Assembly: GCA_024509075.1 (NCBI GenBank)
Contig: JAKROC010000003.1
Span: 1-51,258, forward strand
From: Endozoicomonas sp.
GTDB taxonomy: Bacteria > Pseudomonadota > Gammaproteobacteria > Pseudomonadales > Endozoicomonadaceae
Length of the DNA: 51,258 nucleotides
Reading direction: 5' to 3'
Positions 12,081 to 20,746 of the stretch are shown one piece after another. The position numbers and the translations under genes are program-made. The notes under the pieces were generated by a model that saw nothing but the letters and a program-made list of their open reading frames with translations, had not been told where the DNA came from and made no database searches. Each line of letters begins with the position of its first letter. The first letter of the stretch is position 1.

Positions 12081-12485
12081 ACAGTGGCTGTTATTAATAA
12101 ACGGTCTTAGAGAATCATGGATGTTTTTTTGATCTGACCCATACTTAGGTCACTGGTTCGGTCGATTTCCCCCTACGGTTGAACCAGTCTAGGTCAGAGA
12201 TGACCTTGGTACTTGGATTGTGTACCATTTGTTTCACTCCTAATGGTCTTAGCCCGTGTATTCTTCCCCCAGATTCGCGGGTTTCTTTTTGCCAGAAGTC
12301 CCTGCTTTCCAGAATAATATCAGCTAGTTATAACCGCATACTGTTACCGGTCGCTCTCTGCGGTTTTCCGCATGCAGTGCTAAATATTGCCAGGAAAACT
12401 TGCCAATATGTACCTTTTGTGTACCACGCTGGGAGCCTTTTATCCATCGACCTTCCAGGCAGATCAGTCAAATAGTGACAACATG
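12081..12485. other. unexplained intergenic stretch before an ERIC-like repeat
   Basis: About 400 bases without a convincing gene. An 8-bp inverted pair (ACTGGTTC/GAACCAGT) lies around 12150-12190. The short frames here have no family look and one of them runs into the repeat. It could be decayed mobile DNA, but no transposase remnant could be identified. Confidence 0.3.
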
Positions 12486-12609
12486 TATACCCGTCGCCTT
12501 TCAAGTTGCTTGTTGGCTGCATTCGCTCACCTCGGTCACGTAGTATTTCCACGCTCCCAGTGCTTCGCTCAATTGCCGTCGCGTAGCAACATGAAATCCA
12601 TTAGGTATA
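12486..12609 (+). repeat. ERIC-like (IRU) element, near full length
   Basis: A 124-base element bounded by imperfect inverted ends (TATACC...CAAGTTGCT and AGCAACATGAAAT...GGTATA). Its inverted core CGCTCACCTCGGTCAC differs by two bases from the complement of the classical ERIC core GTGACTGGGGTGAGCG. It matches the elements at 15709-15835 and 39158-39300 along its length. Confidence 0.85.
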
Positions 12610-12633
12610 GAGACTGATCAAAGGTGCCAGGCG

Positions 12634-12774
12634 TCATAAAAAACTTTCGATATCCGACTGGCGTATGCTGCCACTGACTGGCATGGCAAATAGCCTGCGC
12701 AGCATGTTGATCATTCGCTGCAGTAACCGGGTATGCCATTTTGTGATTACGTGGTGCGCATCATCAATTGCCAC
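12634..12774 (-). CDS. possible 46-residue basic protein overlapping the YiiX-like gene
   Basis: A short frame starts at GTG 12774 inside the last 11 bases of the YiiX-like gene, in another frame, and ends at 12634. The product begins MAIDDAHHVITKWHT and continues LLQRMINMLRRLFAMP, with a basic amphipathic look unlike random translation. The overlap would allow coupled translation, or it could be the frameshifted tail of the neighbour. There is no good ribosome-binding site and no family match known to me, so it is kept at low confidence. Confidence 0.25.
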   Translation of the reverse strand: MAIDDAHHVITKWHTRLLQRMINMLRRLFAMPVSGSIRQSDIESFL

Positions 12775-13678
12775 CGACCTCTTTATCTGTACCTTCTACC
12801 ACACCGGCTTCAACAATTTGTTCAGACAAGTTGCCTTCCTGCTGCAATTGCTCAATCTGCTGCGACGACATATAAAAGTCTGCTTCACGACCTTCGAGTA
12901 CACCTCGACCGTGCCAGGGTAGAAGACGGTAATCGGAGTGATGGCTGTAGTCCAGAAAAGGGTATTTGATGATCTGAAAGTAGGGCGAGTAGTCAAAGTC
13001 TCTTGGGGTACACAGTTTCGGGTTGCGCTGAAACAGCTGAACACCGGACTCCCCGTCGTGTTTTACCAGTGGCAAGATGGGAAAGTGGATGAAGCTGAAC
13101 GCCTCGGCAATCATGGTTGAGCAGACGGTCTTGGTCTCCTGCCCGGGGGAGTACTGAAACAGAGAGGAACCAAGCCGTCTGGGCAGAAAAGAGTAGGGGA
13201 AGAAAAATCTGGCCAAGTCCAGAATCTGGCGGACATTGTAGTCCATCCCAAGTCGACTGACTGCGTAATGAATGACCTTTTGACTGTCTTGATAACACAA
13301 CCCTTTTGGACGACAGATACGCAGATGTTCACCCTGATATTTTTTTAACGGTTGAATCTCTGTGCCGATACCCAGCTCGCTCTCAATGACCAGCTGCTCA
13401 TCAAAAGAGCCGTCATATGATTTGCTGACCGCCTGACGCACCCGGTCATCCTCAATGTCATGCAGTCGGCCAATATAGAGCATGGCATGAGACCACGGGC
13501 TTTGTGTGGTTTGTTTGATCACCTGACTGACCCGGGAGCGTCCCGTCACCAGCAAAACATCACAGGGTTTCACTTCGTGTCGGATGCGCTCAAAATCACA
13601 AAGAGGAATGCCTTTTTCCTGAACGTCGTGACTTAACCAGTTTGTCAGGCATCCCGCCATCATCTTGAAAAGATTCAT
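12764..13678 (-). CDS. YiiX-like permuted papain-fold (NlpC/P60 superfamily) protein
   Basis: Resembles the YiiX/YebB-type permuted papain-like amidases or peptidases. The N-terminal strand-helix CDVLLVTGRSRVSQVIKQTT is followed by the catalytic-His segment SPWSHAMLYIGR. The nucleophile Cys follows much later in KTVCSTMIAEAF, the order expected for the circularly permuted fold. About 304 residues from the ATG at 13678; the frame is open to a TTG at 13729 but without a ribosome-binding site. No signal peptide is obvious, so it is probably cytosolic. The substrate is unknown; related proteins act on lipid or peptide amide bonds. It lies downstream of the etfD region on the same strand. Confidence 0.7.
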   Translation of the reverse strand: MNLFKMMAGCLTNWLSHDVQEKGIPLCDFERIRHEVKPCDVLLVTGRSRVSQVIKQTTQSPWSHAMLYIGRLHDIEDDRVRQAVSKSYDGSFDEQLVIESELGIGTEIQPLKKYQGEHLRICRPKGLCYQDSQKVIHYAVSRLGMDYNVRQILDLARFFFPYSFLPRRLGSSLFQYSPGQETKTVCSTMIAEAFSFIHFPILPLVKHDGESGVQLFQRNPKLCTPRDFDYSPYFQIIKYPFLDYSHHSDYRLLPWHGRGVLEGREADFYMSSQQIEQLQQEGNLSEQIVEAGVVEGTDKEVGGN

Positions 13679-13808
13679 GCCCTGCGCCCGATGAAAAATG
13701 TCGTAAGAAGATTGACTTACCAATCGCAATTGCAGATTGCACCGTCTTGATAATTTTTCGGCAGCGAGTGCAAAAGCTCTAATTTCTACGCTTCCGACAG
13801 CTCAGGTT

Positions 13809-13836
13809 AATTGCCGTCGCGCAGCAACATGAAATC
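13809..13836 (+). repeat. ERIC-like end fragment
   Basis: 28 bases matching the right end of the element at 12486-12609 (AATTGCCGTCGCG.AGCAACATGAAATCC, one difference). It lies five bases beyond the etfD stop and is probably a remnant of an insertion or deletion. Confidence 0.6.
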
Positions 13837-13841
13837 CTCTC

Positions 13842-15491
13842 CTACATATTGGGATAATTAGGGCCGCCGCCACCTTCTGGTGCCACCCAGGTGATATTCT
13901 GTGCAGGGTCTTTGATGTCACAGCTTTTGCAGTGAACGCAGTTCTGGGCGTTTATCTGAAATCGCTGCTCCCCCGAAGCCACTACTACTTCGTAGACCCC
14001 GGCCGGGCAGTAGCGTTGTGCCGGCTCATTGTATAACAAAAGATTATCGCCCAGAGGAATAGACGGATCGGCCAATCTTAAGTGACAGGGCTGGTCTTCC
14101 TCATGGTTGGTGTTGGAGAGAAAAACCGAGCTGAGGCGATCAAAAGTCAACACGTTGTCAGGCTTCGTGTAGTTGACTGGCTCAGCATCAATGAATGGCT
14201 TGAGCCGGGCATAGTCCGGTTCCCTGTCGTGCAAAGTAAACGGCAAACGTCCGTTACAGATATTCAGATCTACAAAGGCAAATGCCGCTCCCCAGATATT
14301 GCCTAATTTGTGCATGGCCGGGCCAAAGTTGCGCTGCTGATGCAGCTCTTGATGGAGCCATGAATTTTGAAACGCAGAATTGAACGACTGCTGTAGATCG
14401 TGGTTCAGGTCAGCAGTTATGGCCTGAAACACCACCTCCGCTGCAATCATCCCCGACTTCATAGCGGTATGAGAGCCCTTTATTTTAGCGCCGTTCATGG
14501 TTCCGCCATTGCAACCGAGCAATAGTCCGCCAGGGAAAGCCATTTCCGGCAAAGACTGCAGGCCACCCTTGGCCAACGCTCTGGCGCCGAACGAAATCCG
14601 TTTACCACCGGCAAGATATTGCTCGATTACCGGATGCTTTTTGAACCGTTGAAACTCCTCAAAAGGACTCAGGTGGGGGTTGGAGTAATTCAGGTCAGTG
14701 ATAAGTCCAAGCGCGACCTGATTGTTCTCCAGATGGTAGAGGAAGCCACCACCAGTGGAATCAGTTTCTGATAATGGCCAGCCCGCAGTATGGACAACCA
14801 GACCCAGCTGATGTTTTTCCGGCGTTACATCCCACAATTCCTTGATACCCAGCCCGTAGTGTTGTGGGTCACGTCCCTGGTCAAGTTTGAAATGCTCAAT
14901 TAATTGTTTGCCCAAGTGACCACGGCACCCTTCGGCAAAGAGTGTGTATTTGGCGTGCAACTCCATGCCTGGCTGAAAGCTGGCCTTCGTATCACCGTTG
15001 GCAGAGACACCCATATCACCGGTTAACACCCCCTTAACACTGCCATTTTCGTTAAATAATACCTGCTGGGCAGCAAAACCGGGGAAAATTTCCACACCGA
15101 GGGCGGTAGCCTGTTCGGCCAGCCAGCGACACATGTTAGCCAGGCTAATAATAAAATTGCCATCATTGTGCATGGTTTTCGGCACAAACAGGTTGGGTAC
15201 CTTTATGGCGTTTTTGGGCGAGCGCAAGACATAAACTTCATCGCGGGTGACTCTGGTATTCAGCGGCGCCCCCAACTTTTGCCAGTCTGGAAACAACTCT
15301 TGCAAGGCGGAAGGTTCAAAGACCGCACCGGAGAGAATGTGAGCACCAACCTCAGAGCCTTTATCCAACACACAGACACTTAGTTGCCGGTCCTGCTCCC
15401 GGGACAACTGCATCAAACGACAAGCTGCTGATAAACCAGAGGGGCCAGCCCCGACGATAACGACATCAAATGCCATGGCTTCACGTTCCAT
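13842..15491 (-). CDS. etfD: electron transfer flavoprotein-ubiquinone oxidoreductase
   Basis: Inner-membrane-associated enzyme passing electrons from reduced ETF through FAD and a 4Fe-4S cluster to ubiquinone. It shows the FAD-binding VVIVGAGPSGLSAA at the N-terminus, SGAVFEP, YTLFAEGCRGHLGKQL, LGCNGGTMNGAKIKGSH, and the C-terminal cluster ligands in RYCPAGVYEV and NCVHCKSCDIKDP. The open frame begins at 15557, but ATG 15491 follows a strong GGAGGG six bases upstream and fits the family (549 residues), so it is used. It is divergent from etfBA, its electron donor, with an ERIC-like element between them. Confidence 0.97.
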   Translation of the reverse strand: MEREAMAFDVVIVGAGPSGLSAACRLMQLSREQDRQLSVCVLDKGSEVGAHILSGAVFEPSALQELFPDWQKLGAPLNTRVTRDEVYVLRSPKNAIKVPNLFVPKTMHNDGNFIISLANMCRWLAEQATALGVEIFPGFAAQQVLFNENGSVKGVLTGDMGVSANGDTKASFQPGMELHAKYTLFAEGCRGHLGKQLIEHFKLDQGRDPQHYGLGIKELWDVTPEKHQLGLVVHTAGWPLSETDSTGGGFLYHLENNQVALGLITDLNYSNPHLSPFEEFQRFKKHPVIEQYLAGGKRISFGARALAKGGLQSLPEMAFPGGLLLGCNGGTMNGAKIKGSHTAMKSGMIAAEVVFQAITADLNHDLQQSFNSAFQNSWLHQELHQQRNFGPAMHKLGNIWGAAFAFVDLNICNGRLPFTLHDREPDYARLKPFIDAEPVNYTKPDNVLTFDRLSSVFLSNTNHEEDQPCHLRLADPSIPLGDNLLLYNEPAQRYCPAGVYEVVVASGEQRFQINAQNCVHCKSCDIKDPAQNITWVAPEGGGGPNYPNM

Positions 15492-15708
15492 GATCAGCTC
15501 CCTCCGCCAAAGGAGTATTGTTATTTTCACCACAACTGCCATGGACAGTATACTCATCGTCCTGCACTTGCAACAACAGACGGGTCATCACCGTTGTACA
15601 TGAAACATACGTTTGAACCCTTATCTGCGCGCTGATAGACTGCGATCACGCAGGTAAGTAAACACCGGCCGTATACCAAGAATAAAATTTGTCCGCCGGC
15701 TGTTCGCT

Positions 15709-15835
15709 GTACCCAAAGGATTTCAAGTTGATTCGAGGCGGCGAATGAGCCAAGCCCCGGGAGCATGGAAATACTATGTGACTGGGGTGAGCGAATGCAG
15801 CCAACAAAGTAGGAACTTGAAAGGCGACGGGTATA
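15709..15835 (-). repeat. ERIC-like (IRU) element, 127 bases
   Basis: Exactly the classical ERIC length, containing the 16-base core GTGACTGGGGTGAGCG (15778-15793), which is identical to the enterobacterial consensus, followed by AATGCAGCCAAC. It ends in GACGGGTATA and begins TACCCAAAGGATTTCAAG. It occupies a third of the etfD/etfB intergenic region (15492-15889) and is transcribed as part of the etfB leader if the promoter lies upstream. The rest of this gap, 15492-15708, holds no gene I can support. Confidence 0.92.
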
Positions 15836-15889
15836 ACTGCTCCAGGTGCCACATAATGCTAATAACAATTAAGGGAGGGCTGCGGATCC

Positions 15890-16639
15890 ATGAAAATACT
15901 GGTAGCAGTCAAAAGGGTCATAGACTACAACGTTAAGGTACGAGTGAAGCCCGATCATTCCGATGTTGATCTGACCAACGTCAAAATGGCTATCAACCCC
16001 TTTTGTGAAATTGCTGTTGAGGAAGCGGTAAGACTGAAAGAGAAGGGGATAGCCAACGAAATTGTTGCTGTAACCATTGGTGCTGAGGCGTGCCAGGAGC
16101 AACTGCGCACCGCTCTGGCTTTAGGGGCTGATCGGGGTGTTCTGGTGCAGACGGATGAGCCTCCCGGCTCTTTGGCTGTAGCCAAACTGCTCAAAGCTAT
16201 TGTTGATGAAGAAAAACCTGACCTGATACTGCTCGGCAAACAGGCAATCGACAGTGACAATGGGCAGACCGGGCAGATGCTGGCAGCGCTGACTGGTTTC
16301 CCCCAGGGAACTTATGCCTCTGAGGTGACAGTTAGCGACGGCAAGGTAAATGTTACCCGTGAAGTAGATGGTGGTTTACAGACGCTGAGCCTGGATTTAC
16401 CTGCCGTAGTGACCACCGATTTGCGCCTGAATGAACCGCGCTATGCTGCCTTGCCCAACATCATGAAAGCCAAGCGAAAGCCCATCGTCATGAAAACCCC
16501 GGCGGACCTGAGCATCATCGTGTCATCAACCTTAACCACGCTGAAAGTGGAGCCTCCCACACAACGACAGGCAGGCATCAAAGTGACGAGTGTCGATGAG
16601 CTGATAGACAAATTAAGACATGAGGCGAAGGTGATCTAA
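15890..16639 (+). CDS. etfB: electron transfer flavoprotein beta subunit
   Basis: Small AMP-binding subunit of the soluble ETF that collects electrons from acyl-CoA and other dehydrogenases. The 249 residues match the family: [20 protein letters not shown] at the start, [40 protein letters not shown], and the recognition-loop region [27 protein letters not shown] precedes the ATG by about eight bases. Its stop overlaps the etfA start (TAATG), so the subunits are translationally coupled. The partner oxidoreductase etfD is divergent upstream. Confidence 0.97.
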   Translation: MKILVAVKRVIDYNVKVRVKPDHSDVDLTNVKMAINPFCEIAVEEAVRLKEKGIANEIVAVTIGAEACQEQLRTALALGADRGVLVQTDEPPGSLAVAKLLKAIVDEEKPDLILLGKQAIDSDNGQTGQMLAALTGFPQGTYASEVTVSDGKVNVTREVDGGLQTLSLDLPAVVTTDLRLNEPRYAALPNIMKAKRKPIVMKTPADLSIIVSSTLTTLKVEPPTQRQAGIKVTSVDELIDKLRHEAKVI

Positions 16640-17568
16640 TGGCCATACTAGTCGTTGCTGATCATGACAACAGAACTCTGGCAGCCCGAACGCTCAATAC
16701 TCTGGCCGCAGCCAGAGCCATTGGTGGTGAGATTCATTTACTGGTGGCCGGCCACCAATGTGACAGTGTTGCCCAGCAGGCCAGCCTGGTGGACGGCATC
16801 ACCAAGGTGTTGCTGGCGCAAAACCCAGCCCTGGAACACCAGCTGGCAGAAAACGTCAGCTTGCTGGTTGCTGAGCTGGGAAAACAGTACTCTCATATCC
16901 TGGCCTCAACGTCCACTGATGCCCGCAACATGATGCCCAGGGTGGCCGCAATTCTGGATGTTGATCAAGTGTCGGATATTATCCGGGTAGAATGTGACGA
17001 TACCTTTGTTCGACCCGTGTATGCTGGCAATGCCATTGCCACTGTTCAGTCAAGCGCGCCAATTAAAGTGATTACGGTGCGCAGCACAGGCTTTGACCCG
17101 GTAGCAGGCGAGGGCGGGAATGCCCCGGTAGAAACCGTCACCAGCATCCACGATGCTGGTGTTTCCTGCTTTGTCAGTGCCGAGCTGGCCCGGTCAGATC
17201 GTCCGGATCTTACCGCTGCGGATATCGTTGTTTCCGGTGGGCGCGGCATGGGCAACGGCGAAAACTTTGCCATGCTTTACCGGGTTGCAGATAAACTGGG
17301 TGCCGCCGTCGGAGCTTCGCGAGCCGCAGTGGATGCTGGCTACGTAGCCAATGACATGCAGGTTGGGCAGACGGGCAAAATTGTGGCTCCTGACCTGTAT
17401 ATGGCGGTAGGCATCTCCGGAGCCATTCAGCATCTTGCCGGGATGAAAGACAGTAAGGTTATTGTCGCCATCAACAAAGACGAAGAAGCCCCCATCTTCC
17501 AGATAGCTGACTATGGTCTGATCGCTGACCTTTTTGATGCCCTTCCTGAGCTGGAAAGCAAACTCTGA
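16639..17568 (+). CDS. etfA: electron transfer flavoprotein alpha subunit
   Basis: FAD-carrying subunit of ETF. The 309 residues have the usual N-terminal half (ILVVADHDNRTL, THILASTSTDARNMMPR-like SHILASTSTDARNMM) and the C-terminal FAD domain: VVSGGRGMGNGENF, LGAAVGASRAAVDAGY, QVGQTGKIVAPDLYMAVG, ISGAIQHLAGMKDS and INKDEEAPIFQIADYGL. All recognised FAD-binding motifs are intact. It follows etfB with a one-base overlap and is followed by a hairpin terminator, so the transcription unit appears to be just etfBA. Confidence 0.97.
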   Translation: MAILVVADHDNRTLAARTLNTLAAARAIGGEIHLLVAGHQCDSVAQQASLVDGITKVLLAQNPALEHQLAENVSLLVAELGKQYSHILASTSTDARNMMPRVAAILDVDQVSDIIRVECDDTFVRPVYAGNAIATVQSSAPIKVITVRSTGFDPVAGEGGNAPVETVTSIHDAGVSCFVSAELARSDRPDLTAADIVVSGGRGMGNGENFAMLYRVADKLGAAVGASRAAVDAGYVANDMQVGQTGKIVAPDLYMAVGISGAIQHLAGMKDSKVIVAINKDEEAPIFQIADYGLIADLFDALPELESKL

Positions 17569-17577
17569 CTTCACCAT

Positions 17578-17607
17578 AGCACCAGCGTAATTGTTTACGT
17601 TGGTGCT
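17578..17607 (+). terminator. hairpin terminator after etfA
   Basis: A 13-bp stem (17578-17590 with 17595-17607, one G-T wobble) with a TTGT loop, nine bases after the etfA stop. The following bases are T/C-rich but not a clean T-run, so termination efficiency is uncertain. Confidence 0.7.
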
Positions 17608-17717
17608 GTCTTCTACGGTGGAAAATAAACTATTATTGTCGCTCTTTTCGGGTTTTCGGTGCCGTCGTTTTGTGGCGGTACCATTGGTTGGCACTTGGCA
17701 GGCTTTACTGGTGATCC

Positions 17718-19556
17718 ATGGCAGGCGGTGAACAAAGTAGTAATTTCGATCACAAGGCATTTCTGGAAACGGTATCGCACCGGCCAGGCGTTTATGAAAT
17801 GCTTGATCACAATGGGAAAACGCTCTATGTCGGCAAAGCCAAAAATCTGAAAAATCGCCTGTCCAGCTATTTTCGCGCCAGCGGCCTGACCACCAAAACC
17901 CTCGCCCTGATCAGCAAGATTGCTGACATTGAACTCACCGTCACCAACAGCGAAACCGAAGCATTGCTGTTGGAACAGAATCTGATCAAAGATCGCAAAC
18001 CGCCATACAACATACTGCTCAGGGATGATAAGTCCTACCCTTACATCTATATTTCCGCTGACAGTGACTTCCCCAGGATGGACTCCTGTCGGGGACGCAA
18101 GCGTACGAAGGGGCTTTATTTTGGCCCGTATCCCAGTAGTCACGCTGTACGTGAGAGCCTGCAACTACTGCAAAAAATATTTAAAGTACGTCAATGTACA
18201 GACACCTACTTCAGAAACCGTACAAGGCCGTGTTTGCAGTATCAAATCCACAGGTGTAAAGCGCCCTGCGTGGGGTTGGTCAGTGAGGAGGAATACCAGC
18301 AAGATCTTAACGACACCCGACAGTTTCTTGAAGGTAAAAACCAGCAGTTAATTCGTTCTTTAATCCAGCGCATGGAAGTGGCCGCCGAGGCTCTGGATTT
18401 TGAACAGGCAGCGGCAATCCGTGATCAGATCAATCACCTGCGCGTCGTGCAGGAGCAACAGTCGGTTACCAGAGCAGCGGGTAATGTTGACGTGATCGGC
18501 TATGCCCAACTGGCAGGCAATACCTGTTTTGATGTGCTGTTTGTGCGTATGGGCCGAGTGTTGGGCCACAAATACTATTTTTCCCAATTCAAACTGGAGG
18601 CGGGGCAGGGCGACTATCTGTCCGATTTTATGGCTCAGTTTTACGTCCGGCTGGTTAACAGTCGAGACCTGCCCGGCGAGATCATTGTACCCTTTAAGCT
18701 GACCGACTCTGTCGTCATGGAAGATGCCATCCACGCGGTCTCCGGAAAAAAAATCCCCATCAAGCACAGTATTCGTGGTGAACGGCAGGACTGGCTGCGC
18801 CTGGCCAACAAAAATGCCCGGCAAAATCTCGACAGTCACCTGGCCAGCAAAAGCCATCTGTCCCAGCGCTATACCCAGCTGCAAAGTCTGCTTGGCGTCG
18901 AGCAGTCCATCGGGCGCATGGAGTGCTTTGACATCAGCCATACCATGGGTGAAGCCACCGTCGCCTCGTGCGTGGTATTTGATGCCCAGGGCCCGGTCAA
19001 CAGCGAATACCGACGTTACAACATTACTGGCATTGAGCCGGGCGACGACTACGCCGCCATGGCCATCGCCCTTGACAAGCGCTACCGCAAGCTGGCCGAT
19101 GCCGGGGAAGGTGCCCGGCCAGACCTGATCATTATTGATGGAGGCAAAGGCCAACTTGGCAAAGCAACGCAAGTGATCGAAGGGCTTGCCCTGGACATTC
19201 CCCTGCTCGGGGTGGCCAAAGGCGTTACGCGCAAACCGGGGTTGGAAACACTACTTTACCAGGATCACGAGCTAGACCCTGCTGGTGCTGAAGCGGCGCT
19301 GTTACTGATTCAACAGATTCGTGATGAAGCGCATCGTTTTGCCATAACCGGCCACCGTCAGCGTCGGGAAAAAGCCCGGAAACGCTCAGTCCTGGAGGAT
19401 ATTCCCGGCATCGGCAGCAAAAGGCGCTCTGCCCTGTTAAAGTTCTTTGGGGGCAGAGCCGGGGTCAGCAATGCCACGGTGGACGAGTTAAAGAAAGTTG
19501 AAGGCATCAGCCATGCTTTGGCGCAACAAATTTATCAACATCTGCACGATGACTAA
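17718..19556 (+). CDS. uvrC: excinuclease ABC subunit C
   Basis: Makes both incisions in nucleotide excision repair with UvrB. Length 612, as usual. The N-terminal GIY-YIG nuclease domain contains RPGVYEML and TLYVGKAKNLKNRLSSYF. After it come the four-Cys segment around RPCLQYQIHRCKAPC, the UvrB-binding UVR motif near EAAEALDFEQAAAIRDQI, and the RNase H-like C-terminal nuclease (ECFDISHTMGEATVASCVVF, IIDGGKGQLGKA). Tandem helix-hairpin-helix motifs (LEDIPGIGSKRRSALLKFFG, VEGISHALAQQI) end the protein. Upstream is etfA rather than the gacA/uvrY regulator often seen; downstream is pgsA, the conserved order. Confidence 0.98.
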   Translation: MAGGEQSSNFDHKAFLETVSHRPGVYEMLDHNGKTLYVGKAKNLKNRLSSYFRASGLTTKTLALISKIADIELTVTNSETEALLLEQNLIKDRKPPYNILLRDDKSYPYIYISADSDFPRMDSCRGRKRTKGLYFGPYPSSHAVRESLQLLQKIFKVRQCTDTYFRNRTRPCLQYQIHRCKAPCVGLVSEEEYQQDLNDTRQFLEGKNQQLIRSLIQRMEVAAEALDFEQAAAIRDQINHLRVVQEQQSVTRAAGNVDVIGYAQLAGNTCFDVLFVRMGRVLGHKYYFSQFKLEAGQGDYLSDFMAQFYVRLVNSRDLPGEIIVPFKLTDSVVMEDAIHAVSGKKIPIKHSIRGERQDWLRLANKNARQNLDSHLASKSHLSQRYTQLQSLLGVEQSIGRMECFDISHTMGEATVASCVVFDAQGPVNSEYRRYNITGIEPGDDYAAMAIALDKRYRKLADAGEGARPDLIIIDGGKGQLGKATQVIEGLALDIPLLGVAKGVTRKPGLETLLYQDHELDPAGAEAALLLIQQIRDEAHRFAITGHRQRREKARKRSVLEDIPGIGSKRRSALLKFFGGRAGVSNATVDELKKVEGISHALAQQIYQHLHDD

Positions 19557-19765
19557 CCACCACTTTGACTGGGGCAGACTAAGATTGGTTTCACCATCGC
19601 ACCGGTAAATTCTTGCCCCGGATTTGGTGGCTACTCTTTACGTAAGGTAAATTATCGCAACTTGTGGCACTTAAATGCGGTTTTCAACCATTCGGGCTAG
19701 CGCCTGGCGTCAGTACTGTGTAACTTACTCTCTGGAGAATTCACCGGCTTGATCCATGACTATTT

Positions 19766-20329
19766 ATGAACATACCCAATTTTCTAACACTAACACGCCT
19801 TGTTCTGGTTCCTTTTCTGGTCATTATCTTCTATTTGCCGTTTTCCTGGAGCTATATCGCCTGTGCCGGAATATTTGCTTTTGCCGCTGCCACCGACTGG
19901 TTTGATGGTTACCTCGCTCGCCGCCTGAACCAGAGTACGCCATTCGGTGCTTTTTTTGATCCGGTGGCAGATAAAGTCATGGTGGCCACCGCGCTTTGCC
20001 TGCTGATCGATGGCTTCCATGCTTTTTGGATGACTGTACCAGCTTTGATTATTATTGGCCGGGAGATTGTGATCTCGGCATTAAGGGAGTGGATGGCTGA
20101 GCTGGGCAAGCGCACCAGCGTAGCCGTAAGCATGATTGGCAAGGCTAAAACCGCAGCTCAAATGACGGCTATTTCCCTGTTGCTGTTATCGCCAGTGCCT
20201 ATTGATTCGTGGATTGGCTATCTTGGCATGACGTTGCTGTACCTGTCATCGATATTGACACTATGGTCCATGTACGTCTACCTCAAAGCTGCCTGGCCTG
20301 ATCTGTCACCGTTTGCCAAGCCTGACTGA
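19766..20329 (+). CDS. pgsA: CDP-diacylglycerol-glycerol-3-phosphate 3-phosphatidyltransferase
   Basis: Commits CDP-diacylglycerol to phosphatidylglycerol synthesis in the inner membrane. The 187-residue protein has the CDP-alcohol phosphotransferase signature, with its three catalytic Asp, spread over [13 protein letters not shown] and [14 protein letters not shown]. It begins [19 protein letters not shown] and has several hydrophobic helices. It follows uvrC at 209 bases and precedes tRNA genes, matching the uvrC-pgsA-tRNA arrangement of E. coli. Confidence 0.97.
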   Translation: MNIPNFLTLTRLVLVPFLVIIFYLPFSWSYIACAGIFAFAAATDWFDGYLARRLNQSTPFGAFFDPVADKVMVATALCLLIDGFHAFWMTVPALIIIGREIVISALREWMAELGKRTSVAVSMIGKAKTAAQMTAISLLLLSPVPIDSWIGYLGMTLLYLSSILTLWSMYVYLKAAWPDLSPFAKPD

Positions 20330-20429
20330 GGCGACGGAAAGCGGTTGACATGGAAACAAAAAAACCTACAATACGCTTCGTGTTCAGGCGCTGGGGAGTA
20401 GTTGACCAGAGTCGTATCATGCAAAATCA

Positions 20430-20503
20430 GGCGAGTTAGCAAAGCGGTTATGCAGTGGACTGCAACTCCATTTAGACCGGTTCGACTCCGGTACTCGCCT
20501 CCA
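20430..20503 (+). tRNA. tRNA-Cys (GCA), copy 1
   Basis: 74 bases with encoded CCA. Acceptor GGCGAGT pairs with ACTCGCC; the anticodon loop is GACTGCAACT with GCA; the T arm is CCGGTTCGACTCCGG. It differs from the copy at 20652-20725 by one base in the variable region (CCATTTAG against CCATATAG). Confidence 0.97.
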
Positions 20504-20557
20504 TTTTCCAGAGTGTTCTGCAGTGCCGTTGTGGCATTGCATCTGTGTTGAATTATT

Positions 20558-20644
20558 GCCGCTGTGGTGGAATTGGTAGACACAACAGACTTAAAATCTG
20601 TCGGGCATTAGCCCGTGCCGGTTCGATTCCGGCCAGCGGCACCA
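20558..20644 (+). tRNA. tRNA-Leu (TAA)
   Basis: 87 bases with encoded CCA and a long class II variable arm (TCGGGCATTAGCCCG). Acceptor GCCGCTG pairs with CAGCGGC; the anticodon is TAA in GACTTAAAATC; the T arm is GCCGGTTCGATTCCGGC. In E. coli the pgsA cluster is Gly-Cys-Leu; here no tRNA-Gly is seen. Confidence 0.97.
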
Positions 20645-20651
20645 TATCCAG

Positions 20652-20725
20652 GGCGAGTTAGCAAAGCGGTTATGCAGTGGACTGCAACTCCATATAGACC
20701 GGTTCGACTCCGGTACTCGCCTCCA
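20652..20725 (+). tRNA. tRNA-Cys (GCA), copy 2
   Basis: 74 bases with CCA, one base different from copy 1. It begins seven bases after tRNA-Leu and is the last tRNA before the accessory block that starts with the LIM/DA1 gene. A tandem duplication or an attachment-site reconstruction by an integrated element could both explain it. Confidence 0.97.
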
Positions 20726-20746
20726 CATCACCTGTCTCGTCATTCA

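Noticed and set aside
12179..12475. 98-codon frame as a gene
   Set aside because: Low-complexity, Cys/Ser-rich translation without a ribosome-binding site or family look, ending by a repeat.
15554..15868. Open frames through the ERIC-like element at 15709-15835
   Set aside because: They are translations of the repeat itself, not of a gene.
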